From Candidatus Zhuqueibacterota bacterium (GTDB taxonomy: Bacteria; Zhuqueibacterota; Zhuqueibacteria; Zhuqueibacterales; Zhuqueibacteraceae), in contig JAKEEU010000170.1 of assembly GCA_022616415.1 (NCBI GenBank), positions 1 through 46,308 on the forward strand: a DNA stretch of 46,308 nucleotides, given 5' to 3'. Position numbers and translations under genes: made by a program. The notes beneath the pieces were generated by a model. It saw only the letters and a list, made by a program, of their open reading frames with translations. It ran no database searches and was not told where the DNA came from. Positions 8,945 to 17,662 of the stretch are shown here, piece by piece (positions within the stretch are counted from its first letter, which is position 1; each line of letters begins with the position of its first letter).

Positions 8945-9964
8945 ATGGAAGTTTTAAATGACAAAGAAAATCAAGCGCTCCGCCTGCCTCCCGGCGTCAA
9001 GGATTTTCTCTTCGACGAAGCCGCGCAGCATCGGACCGTCGAGCGCCGGCTGACGGACTTGTTGGCGGGATCAGGCTATCGCGAAATCATCACGCCAACC
9101 GTCGAATACGGCGAGGTTTTTCTGCTGGCGGGCAAGACGCGGCATGGCCGCAATACTCTCGACGAAAAAGTTCATCGTTTCCTCGACCGCGACGGCAATT
9201 TGCTGGCTCTGCGCGCGGATTTTACCGCCCAGATCGCCCGCATCGCGGCGAGCCGATTCGTCGGCATGATTGCGCCGATACGCCTTTATTATTCCGGCAA
9301 GGTTTTTCGCGCCGAGCCGCAGCACGCCGGGCGCAGCCGGGAGAAATGGCAAGTGGGATTCGAAATTCTCGGCGCCAATGACATCGAAACCGACGCCGAA
9401 GCGGTGACGAATATTTTGGATACCTTGGCGGCGTTGAAGATCGACGATGCCCGTGTCTTCATCGGCAACGTCGACTATTTCAATGGCATCATGGCACATG
9501 CCGGTATTGAAGGCGAGAGGCTGCAAACGCTGAAATATTTGGTGGAACGCAAAGACGCCGGCGGTTTGGCACAAACGATGGAAGATTTTTCATTGCCGTC
9601 GCCCGTCCGTGAGGTGTTGACGCAGATTCAGAATCTGCACGGCGGCCGGGAAATTCTGCCGGAGGTTCGGCAATTGGCGCAAACTGAAATTTCTCGTCAG
9701 GCGGTCGACCGTCTTGAAGCGTTGCTGGCCATGATTCAAAAACATGCGCAGGCGGATAACGTTTTTTTGAATTTGGGCGAAGCCGAAGGCATGGGATATT
9801 ACACCGGTCTCACGCTTCGCGTACTCGTTGCCGGCGTCGATGAGGTGGTAGGCAGCGGCGGCCGCTACGACGAACTGATCTCGCGCTTCGGCGTAGACGT
9901 GCCGGCGGTCGGCTTTGCATTTGATCTTGATCTTCTGGTCAATGCGATCAGCAATGGCGCATGA
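8945..9964 (+). CDS. hisZ: ATP phosphoribosyltransferase regulatory subunit HisZ
   Basis: A paralogue of the catalytic core of histidyl-tRNA synthetase that lacks the C-terminal anticodon-binding domain, the hallmark of HisZ. HisZ activates short-form HisG in the first step of histidine synthesis. Class II synthetase-like motifs are retained: PPGVKDFLFDEA at the N-terminus, RADFTAQIAR (motif 2 region), YYSGKVFRAEP, and the C-terminal GSGGRYDELISRFG. Length is about 339 aa from the ATG at 8945. A TTG at 8894 would overlap the DUF5916 stop, but conserved sequence begins near the ATG. No other his gene is in the window, so hisG must be elsewhere. Confusion with a truncated HisS is possible but less likely, because the fold ends cleanly. 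Confidence 0.85.
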   Translation: MEVLNDKENQALRLPPGVKDFLFDEAAQHRTVERRLTDLLAGSGYREIITPTVEYGEVFLLAGKTRHGRNTLDEKVHRFLDRDGNLLALRADFTAQIARIAASRFVGMIAPIRLYYSGKVFRAEPQHAGRSREKWQVGFEILGANDIETDAEAVTNILDTLAALKIDDARVFIGNVDYFNGIMAHAGIEGERLQTLKYLVERKDAGGLAQTMEDFSLPSPVREVLTQIQNLHGGREILPEVRQLAQTEISRQAVDRLEALLAMIQKHAQADNVFLNLGEAEGMGYYTGLTLRVLVAGVDEVVGSGGRYDELISRFGVDVPAVGFAFDLDLLVNAISNGA

Positions 9965-10056
9965 ATAGCTTGCCCCAAATTACCGGCGAATTTATTGGCA
10001 GCAAATTAACTCTCACACCGGCAGAGGGCGGGGCAATAGCCACAAGGCCGCCGGCG

Positions 10057-11157
10057 TTACTTCGCATACCCCGTCATTTCCAAATATCCTTCGCCGCTTA
10101 TCGGCCGCTTTCCCTTTTTCCCAACGACCTCGACATAACCCTCCCAATAAATCACACCGGTGGTTCGCCGCGTGTCCAGTTCTTGATTTTTCACTGGTGT
10201 GCTCAGTTGCAAATCATAATTGAGAAATTTTATTTTCCAGGCGAGCGGATACTTTCCGCCGCTGGCGGGACTCGTCCACCAATCTTGCGGTATCAACTCG
10301 AAATCAGTCGCGGCAAGGTGACGACCGGCGTTGTCATGATGAATGAACGTGCAGACTGAATATGGAGAATGGGAACCGTCCGCACGGCGAAAACGAAAAA
10401 ACATGGCCTCGGTGGAATCCGACAAGTGTAAGCTGAACCAATCCCAACCGGTCACATCGGCATGGGGGTGGCTGGTGAAAAATTCATGATCCATCCAGCT
10501 CGCTCCCTGTACTCGCCAGGATTCACCGCCAACCACTAGCGTCCCTTCGGTTTGCAGCGAAGTTAAAGAATAGTAGTAAACCGCATCTCCAGGCAAAGCG
10601 CTGCTTGGCAGTAAACCGCGATCGCCGTGAAAAATTGGCGGTTTCGTTGGCGCCAACGTCAAATCTATTTTGCCGAAAGCCGAAGCGGCGTGAAGATGAA
10701 TTTTGCTGCCAGCCGTGTTATTTTCATCGGCTTCCTGATCCTCTTGTCGCGCCGACCATTCACCGAGATGTACTGCAAGCGAGGTCGCGCTGGCGCCGGC
10801 GAGATTCAACGCGCCGCGCGCCGTTTTCTGATCGTAATAAAAGCGCTCTTGCTCAACATCAGTAATGGCAAAGTGCGCTACATACGCATCGCGAAATGCC
10901 CACGACGATTGCCGCGGCAGGAGGGAGGGGGCAAGCGCTTGGCGGAAAAAAGTCAGCTCGTAGCCGAAGCGCCGCCCATTTTCCGCCCGCAAATTGCCTG
11001 TAAAATACCACCACTCGGTTTGAAATTCTGGATGTTGACCATGATCGCGGGGGAATTGCCAAATCCACGGCTTGTCCACTTTGGCGAAATCACTTTGCGC
11101 CAAAGCCGGCGGCGTGGAAAAAGCAAACAGCAAAAAGCAAAAGGCAAAATAGCGCAT
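10057..11157 (-). CDS. Secreted AttH/CrtC-like lipocalin-domain protein
   Basis: A 366-aa secreted protein with a signal peptide (MRYFAFCFLLFAFSTPPALA, cleavage before QSD). The family is COG5621/AttH, related to hydroxyneurosporene synthase CrtC, built of two lipocalin-like beta domains. Diagnostic stretches are FPRDHGQHPEFQTEWWYFTG, GYELTFFRQAL, WMDHEF and TGWDWFSLHL. In AttEFGH-type operons this protein is encoded with an FtsX-like permease and an ATPase, as here, and is thought to bind or process a lipid-like substrate at the membrane. It lies downstream of the permease gene, separated by an octamer-repeat hairpin. The substrate is unknown. Confidence 0.82.
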   Translation of the reverse strand: MRYFAFCFLLFAFSTPPALAQSDFAKVDKPWIWQFPRDHGQHPEFQTEWWYFTGNLRAENGRRFGYELTFFRQALAPSLLPRQSSWAFRDAYVAHFAITDVEQERFYYDQKTARGALNLAGASATSLAVHLGEWSARQEDQEADENNTAGSKIHLHAASAFGKIDLTLAPTKPPIFHGDRGLLPSSALPGDAVYYYSLTSLQTEGTLVVGGESWRVQGASWMDHEFFTSHPHADVTGWDWFSLHLSDSTEAMFFRFRRADGSHSPYSVCTFIHHDNAGRHLAATDFELIPQDWWTSPASGGKYPLAWKIKFLNYDLQLSTPVKNQELDTRRTTGVIYWEGYVEVVGKKGKRPISGEGYLEMTGYAK

Positions 11158-11183
11158 AGCGTCTCGATGATCAAAGGATTTTG

Positions 11184-11304
11184 GGAGTATTGGAGTGATG
11201 GATCAATGGAGTTCTGGATTAATGGAGTATTGGATTTTCCAGTAATCCAAAAATCCAAAACTCCATCACTCCAATACTCCAGCGCTCCAGTAATCCAACA
11301 CTCC
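11184..11304. repeat. Octamer tandem repeats in inverted arms
   Basis: Left half: units of 8 bp of type TGGAGTNN (TGGAGTGA, TGGATCAA, TGGAGTTC, TGGATTAA, TGGAGTAT). Right half: the complementary units (CCATCACT, CCAATACT and so on). A 19-base perfect inverted match (GGAGTATTGGAGTGATGGA at 11184-11202 against 11262-11280) anchors a long imperfect hairpin. It fills the gap between the permease and lipocalin genes and could attenuate or stabilise the transcript. Confidence 0.85.
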
Positions 11305-11308
11305 GATT

Positions 11309-13918
11309 TTATTCTTCCCGTATTGCGGCGACGATGGAAATCTTTTTCAAGCGCCACATCGGATAAATCGCCGCCAACAACGCCGCCGCGAGCGCCATCC
11401 ACCCTATTTGTGCATAGGCGCCGAGGTCGATTTGAAAATTGATCGTCCAATTGAAGGTTCGCAAATTGATAACGTAGATCATCACCAGCGCCAGCGCGGT
11501 TCCGGCGGGCACGGCAATGAGCGCGGCAAACCCGCCCATGAGTCCGGATTCGAGAAACACCAGCCGCCGCAACTGGCCGAAACGCATGCCGACGGCGCGC
11601 AAAATGCCCAGCTCGCGGGTGCGCTCGACGAGCAGCGACATGACCGCGCTGATGATGCCGATGAACGCGACGATGCCGGCGAGAATCTGCATGACGTGGG
11701 TGATCGCAAAACTCTGATCGAAGACTTTGAACACTTCGTCACGCAATTCGCGATTCGATAAAATATTCACGGCGTAACGGCCGGCGACGGCGCGACGCAA
11801 CTCGGCCACGTAGCGCCGGAAGTCAACCTGCGGTTTCAGAAAAACGCCGATATTGGTGATGCGCGAGCGTCCCCAGTTTTCGTTGTAGGTGCGATGATCC
11901 ATCATCACCTGCCCTTGCTCGAAAGAATAATCGACAAAAACTGCTGCAACCCGAAATGATTGCGGCCCATGCATCGTCCGCAAGATCACCGTATCGCCGG
12001 CCGCCTTGTGAAAACGCCGCGCAAAACCGTCCGAGAGAAACACCTCGCCCGCAATAAGGCGCCGCCAATTTTCGCGATCATCCCCGTTGGCGAAAATAAA
12101 ATCCGTGCGCGTGATCATCACTTCCGCGCTGATGGCGATCAGAAAAATCGGTTGTTGCCGGTAGGCCGATTCTGTCACACCGTATAAATCAATCGCTTCG
12201 ACTTCCGGCTGCCGCTCGAGAAATTGAATGAACTCCGGCGAGAACAACGCCTCCCATTTCGCCTTTTCGAAGCCGCGCGTTTGCAAATAGACATCCGCCA
12301 GTAAGACACTTTTAACCCAATCATTAACTGAATGGCGAAAACTCGTGATCATCAGACTCATGCTAAGCACCATGGACAACGAGATCATCAGCGCCGCAAT
12401 CGCCACCGCCGTCCGGCTGAGCGCCGTTTGAATATTGCGGATCGAGAGAACGCCGATTATTCCGGCGAGCTTGTTCATGAAGGTGTTGGCCATGCGAACG
12501 AGTCCAAGCGTCAACAACGGCGTTAGAAAAATGGCGCTCGAGGCCACGGCCAGCGCGGCGCCAAGTCCGAGAAAGAAGCCGCCGGCTGTTTGGCTTTGTT
12601 GTGTCGAGCGCAGCGACAGCGCGATGGCGACGACGAGAAAGGCAAATCCGGCGACGGCGAAACGGGGCGCGAATTTCTGCGCGCGAAATTCCAACGCCGA
12701 GCGGCGCACGGCCACAGCGGCGCGCACTTTTGCCGCCTCGATGATCGGCACGGCGCTGGCCAGGAGCGTCGTCAATAAGCCAATCAGGAAAGTTTTCATG
12801 AGCGCGCTTAAATCCGTCGCAACCTGTGATGGTTTGAGAAAAACATATAAGTCGGAGATGGTCGCAGTCACCGTGCGCGTCGCATATTCGGCGAGGATGG
12901 TGCCGAGCCACAAACCCAGCAACGATCCGATGACGCCGAGTCCGAAGGCTTCCAACCAGGTGTTGAAAATAATTTGTCGCGGCGTCACCCCGAGGCAGCG
13001 TAAGATGCCGATCTGCTTGCGGCGATGAATCACCGAAAACATCATGGTGTTGTAGATCAAAAACATGCCGACGAACACGGCCAAAAACGACAACGCCGTG
13101 AGATTGAGCCGAAACGAGCGCAGCATGTCATCGACGCGGCGGCTGCGGCGCGCCGGCAGCTCCAGGCGCAGGGACGAGGGCAATTTTGCTGCGAGGACTT
13201 TTGCCGTGCTTTCACTGGCAATAATGTCGACGCGGTCAACGTAGCCGACGCGCCCGAGAATTTCCTGGCCGGTGGCGACATCGAGCAACGCCAAGTTTTC
13301 AAGGCCCAACTGCGAGAGCACCTGCTCCGGAATCAAGCCCACGAGACGAAGTGCTTTCCTCTCGTTGCCAACTAAAACCTCGAGCGCATCGCCGATTTTA
13401 AGATGATGGGTTCTGGCGAAAGCCTCATCCACGAGCGCCGCGCCGGGATGCAGCAAGAAACTTCGGCCGGCAGTTGCCGCAGCGGCCGTCGAATCCGGAT
13501 TAGCAGAATTTTCGTTTGCTTCCCACGTTGCTTCGGAGTAGTCACGAAAACTCGTATCGGTGAAAGGATCGACGGCGAGAATATGCAAGGCTTCCTTCGG
13601 TGCGGCGCTATCCGGCTGGCCGGGGAGACGAAAACCGGCGACGTATTCAAGAATGGGCGTGGCTTGAACCTCGGAGAGCGAAAGAATCTTGGCGGCGAGT
13701 GAATCCGGAATGCCTGCTGGGCCGCCGAAAATTTGATGCGTCGCCTTGCCGGTCACCGCTTCGACCGTCCGGCGAAAAGATTGCAAAGCGTTCTGATTGG
13801 CGAGATCGATGCCGGCCATCACGGCCACGCCGAGCGCGATGCCGAGCAGACAAAGAAAGGTCTCCAGCGGCTTGCGGCGGAGATGGCGGAGATTGAAGAG
13901 GTGAAGGAGACGGAACAT
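11309..13918 (-). CDS. FtsX-type ABC transporter permease (AttFG/LolCE-like)
   Basis: An 869-aa permease of the MacB/FtsX superfamily, in the long duplicated form. There is an N-terminal TM (about residues 15-38), a large periplasmic MacB-core-like domain, a three-TM FtsX block around 270-400 (FLAVFVGMFLIYNTMMFSVI), two central helices around 425-480, a second periplasmic domain, and a C-terminal FtsX block (MQILAGIVAFIGIISAVMSLLVERTRELGILRAVGM). Such proteins are mechanotransmission-type transporters that move lipoproteins, lipids or peptides using a cytoplasmic ATPase. The matching ATPase (14792-15496) lies upstream but is cut off by an opposite-strand TA module. The lipocalin gene follows. 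Confidence 0.88.
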   Translation of the reverse strand: MFRLLHLFNLRHLRRKPLETFLCLLGIALGVAVMAGIDLANQNALQSFRRTVEAVTGKATHQIFGGPAGIPDSLAAKILSLSEVQATPILEYVAGFRLPGQPDSAAPKEALHILAVDPFTDTSFRDYSEATWEANENSANPDSTAAAATAGRSFLLHPGAALVDEAFARTHHLKIGDALEVLVGNERKALRLVGLIPEQVLSQLGLENLALLDVATGQEILGRVGYVDRVDIIASESTAKVLAAKLPSSLRLELPARRSRRVDDMLRSFRLNLTALSFLAVFVGMFLIYNTMMFSVIHRRKQIGILRCLGVTPRQIIFNTWLEAFGLGVIGSLLGLWLGTILAEYATRTVTATISDLYVFLKPSQVATDLSALMKTFLIGLLTTLLASAVPIIEAAKVRAAVAVRRSALEFRAQKFAPRFAVAGFAFLVVAIALSLRSTQQSQTAGGFFLGLGAALAVASSAIFLTPLLTLGLVRMANTFMNKLAGIIGVLSIRNIQTALSRTAVAIAALMISLSMVLSMSLMITSFRHSVNDWVKSVLLADVYLQTRGFEKAKWEALFSPEFIQFLERQPEVEAIDLYGVTESAYRQQPIFLIAISAEVMITRTDFIFANGDDRENWRRLIAGEVFLSDGFARRFHKAAGDTVILRTMHGPQSFRVAAVFVDYSFEQGQVMMDHRTYNENWGRSRITNIGVFLKPQVDFRRYVAELRRAVAGRYAVNILSNRELRDEVFKVFDQSFAITHVMQILAGIVAFIGIISAVMSLLVERTRELGILRAVGMRFGQLRRLVFLESGLMGGFAALIAVPAGTALALVMIYVINLRTFNWTINFQIDLGAYAQIGWMALAAALLAAIYPMWRLKKISIVAAIREE

Positions 13919-13995
13919 TGAGGCGTTATGACCAAAAATTGTTCAATCGAAAAGATAATCACTTTCAGTTTGCAGACAAGAAGTTTCTTTTTATC

Positions 13996-14024
13996 TTGCA
14001 CTAAAGTGGTGAATTGCTTATCTT
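13996..14024 (+). promoter_or_regulatory. Putative promoter of second TA module
   Basis: TTGCAC (13996-14001), a 17-base spacer and TATCTT (14019-14024) form a plausible sigma70 promoter 31 bases before the antitoxin ATG. It reads divergently from the permease gene. There is no direct evidence of use. Confidence 0.45.
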
Positions 14025-14055
14025 TTCAGCATAACACTAACCGGGAGATTCGAGC

Positions 14056-14358
14056 ATGGTGAAGACGATCAACTTAAAAAAGACGACAAAGAGCGAGCTT
14101 ATTGAGCTTATCCGCAAGCTCAAACGGCGCAAGGACGATCAATATTTTCTGCAAGAAAATGGCAAGCCGATGGCGGTGCTTATTTCGAAAGCAGAATATG
14201 AGCGCTATCGTGAACAAGACAGGTTGAAAGGAGCCAACGATCTACGGCAGTTTTTAGATCAAGTACACTCCAAAATGAACCATGGTTACTCGGAAGAAGA
14301 GGTCGAGAAAGATGTTCTGGAAGCCATTCACGAAGTCCGAAAGCAAAGGAGAGCATGA
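14056..14358 (+). CDS. Phd/YefM-like antitoxin
   Basis: A 100-aa protein with the pattern of Phd/YefM antitoxins. The segment YFLQENGKPMAVLISKAEYERY matches the family core, in which a short beta strand with ENGKPxAVL leads into a helix ending in EYE. The N-terminus is basic and probably binds the operator; the C-terminal part is a charged helix (YSEEEVEKDVLEAIHEVRK) that should wrap the toxin. GGGAG stands about 8 bases before the ATG. Its stop overlaps the start of the PIN toxin gene (ATGATG at 14355-14360). The module sits on the strand opposite to the exporter genes on either side of it. Confidence 0.82.
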   Translation: MVKTINLKKTTKSELIELIRKLKRRKDDQYFLQENGKPMAVLISKAEYERYREQDRLKGANDLRQFLDQVHSKMNHGYSEEEVEKDVLEAIHEVRKQRRA

Positions 14359-14789
14359 TGCTGAGGGCGGTTCCGGACGCCAACATATTAGTAAGTGCCT
14401 TGATTAGTCCCGAGGGCAATTCAGCGAAGATTTGTGCGCGTGTTAATGAATTTGCTTCCTGTACTTCAGATGCGATACTGAAAGAAGTGGAACGGGTTGT
14501 TCATTACGATCGCATTTACAAAAAATATAACCTTGACGAAGCGATCGTCGACCAACACTTGCAGAAACTTCGACGATCACATATTGTTGTTTCGGGTACT
14601 TATGAAGTCCAAGGGGTTGTTTCTGATCCAGATGATGATAAATTCATCGCTTGTGCCTTGGAAGCCGGGGCCGGCTACATCATTTCCGGCGATCCTCACC
14701 TTTTAAACTTGAAACATTATCGAGATATTCAAATCGTCACCCCGAAAGCTTTCCTTGAGATATTAGATCGAGAGAAACCCTCAAAATAA
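14355..14789 (+). CDS. PIN-domain toxin, COG1569 type
   Basis: A 144-aa PIN-family toxin of the COG1569 kind. The acidic metal-site residues are D8 (VPDANILVSALISP), E44 (LKEVERVV), D94/D95 (DPDDDKFIACALEAGAGYI) and D113 (SGDPHLLNL). Such proteins are Mg-dependent RNases that arrest growth when the antitoxin decays. It is translationally coupled to the Phd-like antitoxin and ends 2 bases before the stop of the convergent ABC ATPase gene. Two in-frame ATGs (14355, 14358) are both possible starts. Confidence 0.87.
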   Translation: MMLRAVPDANILVSALISPEGNSAKICARVNEFASCTSDAILKEVERVVHYDRIYKKYNLDEAIVDQHLQKLRRSHIVVSGTYEVQGVVSDPDDDKFIACALEAGAGYIISGDPHLLNLKHYRDIQIVTPKAFLEILDREKPSK

Positions 14790-14791
14790 CT

Positions 14792-15496
14792 CTATCCCTC
14801 TAGTTGAGTTGGTTGAGCAACAAGCACACCATCCTTGATTTGAAAAATTCGATCCGCAAAACGCGCCGCTTCGAGGCTATGGGTGGCCAGCAAAATCGTC
14901 TTGCCTTGCTCTTGCGAAAGAGCTTTCAAAATTTCCAGAATGTGCAACCCCGTCTCTGAATCGAGATTGCCGGTAGGCTCGTCGGCGAGGATGATTTGGG
15001 GATCGTTGATCAGCGCGCGGGCGATTGCCACGCGCTGCTGCTGGCCGCCGGAAAGCTCGTCCGGCAAAGCCTTCCAACGCTCGGCGATACCGAGCTGAGT
15101 GAGCAAATCCATCCCACGTTGGCGCAATGCCGTTGCCGAATGACTATTAAGCTGGCCGGGCAGCAGAACATTCTCCTGGACGGTTAAGGTGGGAAGCAGA
15201 TTGAAAAATTGAAACACAAAACCGATGCGGTCGCGGCGAAAGAGCGTCAACCGATTCTCGTCCATCGCCGTGACTTCGGCTTGATCCACAAAAATTTTTC
15301 CGGAGGTCGGAAGGTCGATGCCGCTGAGGAGATTCAGCAGCGTGCTCTTGCCGGAGCCGCTGCGGCCATAGAGCGTAATGAACTCGCCGGTTTGGATGGT
15401 CAGATTGACGTCGCGAAGTGCGGCAATCGCGTTGCTGCCGGCGCCGTAATATTTGGCGAGATTTTCTATACGGATCAATACTTTACCCGCTGACAT
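14792..15496 (-). CDS. ABC transporter ATPase, LolD/MacB type
   Basis: A 234-aa ATPase with all ABC motifs: Walker A GRSGSGKST (44-52), Q-loop Q96 in FVFQFFNLLPTLT, signature LSGGQ (148-152), Walker B IILADE (168-173) and switch histidine H206 (LLATHS). The sequence NLLPTLTVQENV is typical of the LolD/MacB/FtsE subgroup that serves FtsX-fold permeases. It is the probable energising subunit of the permease at 11309-13918. The TA module lies between the two genes, so the permease must be transcribed through the TA antisense strand or from its own promoter. It starts 3 bases after the stop of a short upstream ORF, suggesting coupling. Confidence 0.9.
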   Translation of the reverse strand: MSAGKVLIRIENLAKYYGAGSNAIAALRDVNLTIQTGEFITLYGRSGSGKSTLLNLLSGIDLPTSGKIFVDQAEVTAMDENRLTLFRRDRIGFVFQFFNLLPTLTVQENVLLPGQLNSHSATALRQRGMDLLTQLGIAERWKALPDELSGGQQQRVAIARALINDPQIILADEPTGNLDSETGLHILEILKALSQEQGKTILLATHSLEAARFADRIFQIKDGVLVAQPTQLEG

Positions 15497-15499
15497 TTT

Positions 15500-15649
15500 T
15501 TACATAACGCAATAAACCTTTACAGCACGCAAGCCCTCGGCAACCTTGAATTTTACATAGACTTCGTACAGTAGTTTGCCAGCATTTACTCCCCGTGGCC
15601 GTTCGTGAATCAATTCGACAATTTTTTCGGCGTACTCGGAAGTTGTCAT
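15500..15649 (-). CDS. Short antitoxin-like ORF, possibly truncated
   Basis: A 49-aa ORF from the ATG at 15649, preceded by GCAGAGAATCC (an in-frame start at 15751 would give 83 aa). It begins MTTSEYAEKIVELIHE and ends EGLRAVKVYCVM. The EGLRAVK segment reminds me of small addiction-module proteins that normally continue for another 20-30 residues (AVKEGRV...), so the natural C-terminus may have been lost and the frame joined to the ABC ATPase upstream region. No toxin partner adjoins. Family and truncation are both uncertain. Confidence 0.4.
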   Translation of the reverse strand: MTTSEYAEKIVELIHERPRGVNAGKLLYEVYVKFKVAEGLRAVKVYCVM

Positions 15650-15774
15650 GGATTCTCTGCTATGAGTATTATTAATTTTCAGTGGCATTGGATTTTCCAA
15701 GAATAACCAAACATAATCAATCAGCCGATGAAAAGCAAGGAAATTTTGCAATCCAACTTTCGCGACTCAAGAGA

Positions 15775-17637
15775 TTACTCGAACTTCAGCGGGTTATCGA
15801 AATCATAGCCGAACAAGCGGGGATTCTCGCCGATGACGGCGGCGGCAAAGATGTAGAAAACATAGTCGTAAGTTTGTTTGGGAATTTGGCCGTGGGCAAG
15901 CATCTTCCAGAAATTCCGTTCGCGCGGGTTGGCCGGCAGTTGTTGAATGAGCGGCTCGACGTTGTTTTCACCCCAATTGTAGCACGCCATCACCAACAAG
16001 CCGGAGGCTTGCGCCTCGGTTTCATAAATATCGCGCAGATATCGCGCCGCCGCGAGCGTGGACTTTTCAAAATCGTGGCGCTCGTCGCGGGGATCGTATC
16101 GCCGCCACTCCAACAACGGCCCGGTGCGCAAGCCGTATTTGATCGCAGTCCCCGGAATGAATTGCCACACGCCTTTGGCGATGCCGCTGCGGGTGCGCGG
16201 CCCGCAGCGTCTGACGTCGAAATCGGTTTCTTGCAAGGCGAGATAAAAAAATTGCGGCGGCAAATCATGGGCGAGCATCGCCTGCGCAATTTTTGGCGCG
16301 TAGCCATTGGCGGTGGCCCGTTGAAGCGCTTTGCGAAAGCGCTCGGTTGATCGCCACATGCTGATATATTGCTTCACCGTCTGCACGAAACCGGCCGGCA
16401 TGCTGACGTCACACTCGCCAAAGAGGCGCGCGACTTTGTAAATCAGCCATTCTTCTTCCGTAAGCTCGTCTTGCGAAATGCCGAGCTCGTCGCGGGCAAA
16501 ACTGCTGTAGTTATCCTGCAGCCGGCGCTGTTGCGCCAGTTTTTCCTCGAACTGTTTTTGCAATTCCGGATCGGGATGCTGCGTCGCGGCCGCTTGCAGC
16601 GCTGCCAATTGCAGCTCGAGTGATTTCATCGCATAAAAGACGTTTTCCGCCAGGGCGTGCAGCTCTTCCTGCCTTTTCACGCGTTGGCTCTGATAATATA
16701 GCGCGCCAGCCGTGCCGATCAAAAGAACCAGAATGATACCAATGATTGTCCAATAGCGTTTGGCGTGCTTGCGGCGAACGTGATGAAACGCCTGATGGAT
16801 GAGCAAGGTGTGCTCGCCGGCGCTGTCGGGAGCAGATTTGTCAAAATAGCGCCTGGCGATTTCGGTTATTGATCTCTCCGCCGTCGGAAGCGGTATGGGC
16901 TGCTCGATCTCACAAGCGATGGCCGGGCCGCCGCGAGTCAGCTCGAGCGTGGCGTGCGGCGGCAGTGCTGCCCGACTAATGCGTGTCCCGTCCAGATAAG
17001 TGCCATTCGTGCTCTGCAAATCCTCCACGACCCAGCGAGTTCCATCCCACATTATCCGTGCGTGATGCATGCTCACCGGCGAATCGTTGAGCTGAATATC
17101 GCAGGCCTTGCTGCGGCCGAGGGTGAAATTACGCTCGAAACGCCCCCAGCGCTTGAGCGCGTCGCCCTTCTCGACGCGCACATGAACAGGTGGTATCGTG
17201 TTGGATGATGATTTTTTTTCCCCGGGCAAATGAATGCAAATTTCCGGACCATGTTCCGCGCCGAGCGTCAGCTTGTCGCCGGTTTTAAGCTTTTGGTGGC
17301 GGGCCAACAGGGCGCCGTTCAACCAGGTGCGGCTGGAAGCATTGGGAAGAATCCAATGTTGGTCCTCGTGATAAACGATCTCGGCGTGATGATCGTTCAC
17401 TTCGCCATCCATGATGATATCGAAAAGGATGGCGCAATCCGGCGCCGTGCCGATCCGCCACCGGTTGCCGCGCAATTCGAGGGTTTCACCATTGCGGGAG
17501 CCGTGAAGAAATTCGATCCAAAGATTGGGCGGCGATGCGGCTTTTGCTGCCGCGCTGCTGGAAGGCGTGTGACGGCCCTCGATTTTGGCAGCCTCCCCTG
17601 GGGTCGTCTCTTTCTTTTTATTTTTGATGCGTTTCAA
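15775..17637 (-). CDS. Double FHA / TM / lytic transglycosylase fusion
   Basis: A 620-aa fusion. Two cytoplasmic FHA domains lie at about 52-135 and 160-245; the second is canonical, with GRS 174-176, SMHHARI and LQSTNGTYLDG. A TM helix follows at about 295-315 (WTIIGIILVLLIGTAGALYY), then a periplasmic coiled-coil-like stretch (320-400) and an SLT-type transglycosylase domain (445-600). That domain has E470 as catalytic acid (YLALQETDF), GVWQFIP at 489-495 and CYNWGENNV at 552-560. FHA proteins regulate several T6SSs through Thr phosphorylation, and transglycosylases open peptidoglycan for the apparatus. Joining both across the membrane is striking. The start is TTG at 17637 with no clear ribosome-binding site, 25 bases after the TssB-TssC fusion stop, so it is probably coupled. 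It is the last gene of the operon. Confidence 0.85.
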   Translation of the reverse strand: MKRIKNKKKETTPGEAAKIEGRHTPSSSAAAKAASPPNLWIEFLHGSRNGETLELRGNRWRIGTAPDCAILFDIIMDGEVNDHHAEIVYHEDQHWILPNASSRTWLNGALLARHQKLKTGDKLTLGAEHGPEICIHLPGEKKSSSNTIPPVHVRVEKGDALKRWGRFERNFTLGRSKACDIQLNDSPVSMHHARIMWDGTRWVVEDLQSTNGTYLDGTRISRAALPPHATLELTRGGPAIACEIEQPIPLPTAERSITEIARRYFDKSAPDSAGEHTLLIHQAFHHVRRKHAKRYWTIIGIILVLLIGTAGALYYQSQRVKRQEELHALAENVFYAMKSLELQLAALQAAATQHPDPELQKQFEEKLAQQRRLQDNYSSFARDELGISQDELTEEEWLIYKVARLFGECDVSMPAGFVQTVKQYISMWRSTERFRKALQRATANGYAPKIAQAMLAHDLPPQFFYLALQETDFDVRRCGPRTRSGIAKGVWQFIPGTAIKYGLRTGPLLEWRRYDPRDERHDFEKSTLAAARYLRDIYETEAQASGLLVMACYNWGENNVEPLIQQLPANPRERNFWKMLAHGQIPKQTYDYVFYIFAAAVIGENPRLFGYDFDNPLKFE

Positions 17638-17662
17638 ACGGCGCTAAAAATCCATGAAACAT

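Noticed and set aside
9961..10359. 132-aa ORF after hisZ
   Set aside because: Mostly antisense to the lipocalin gene; its non-overlapping part is under 100 bases and has no ribosome-binding site.
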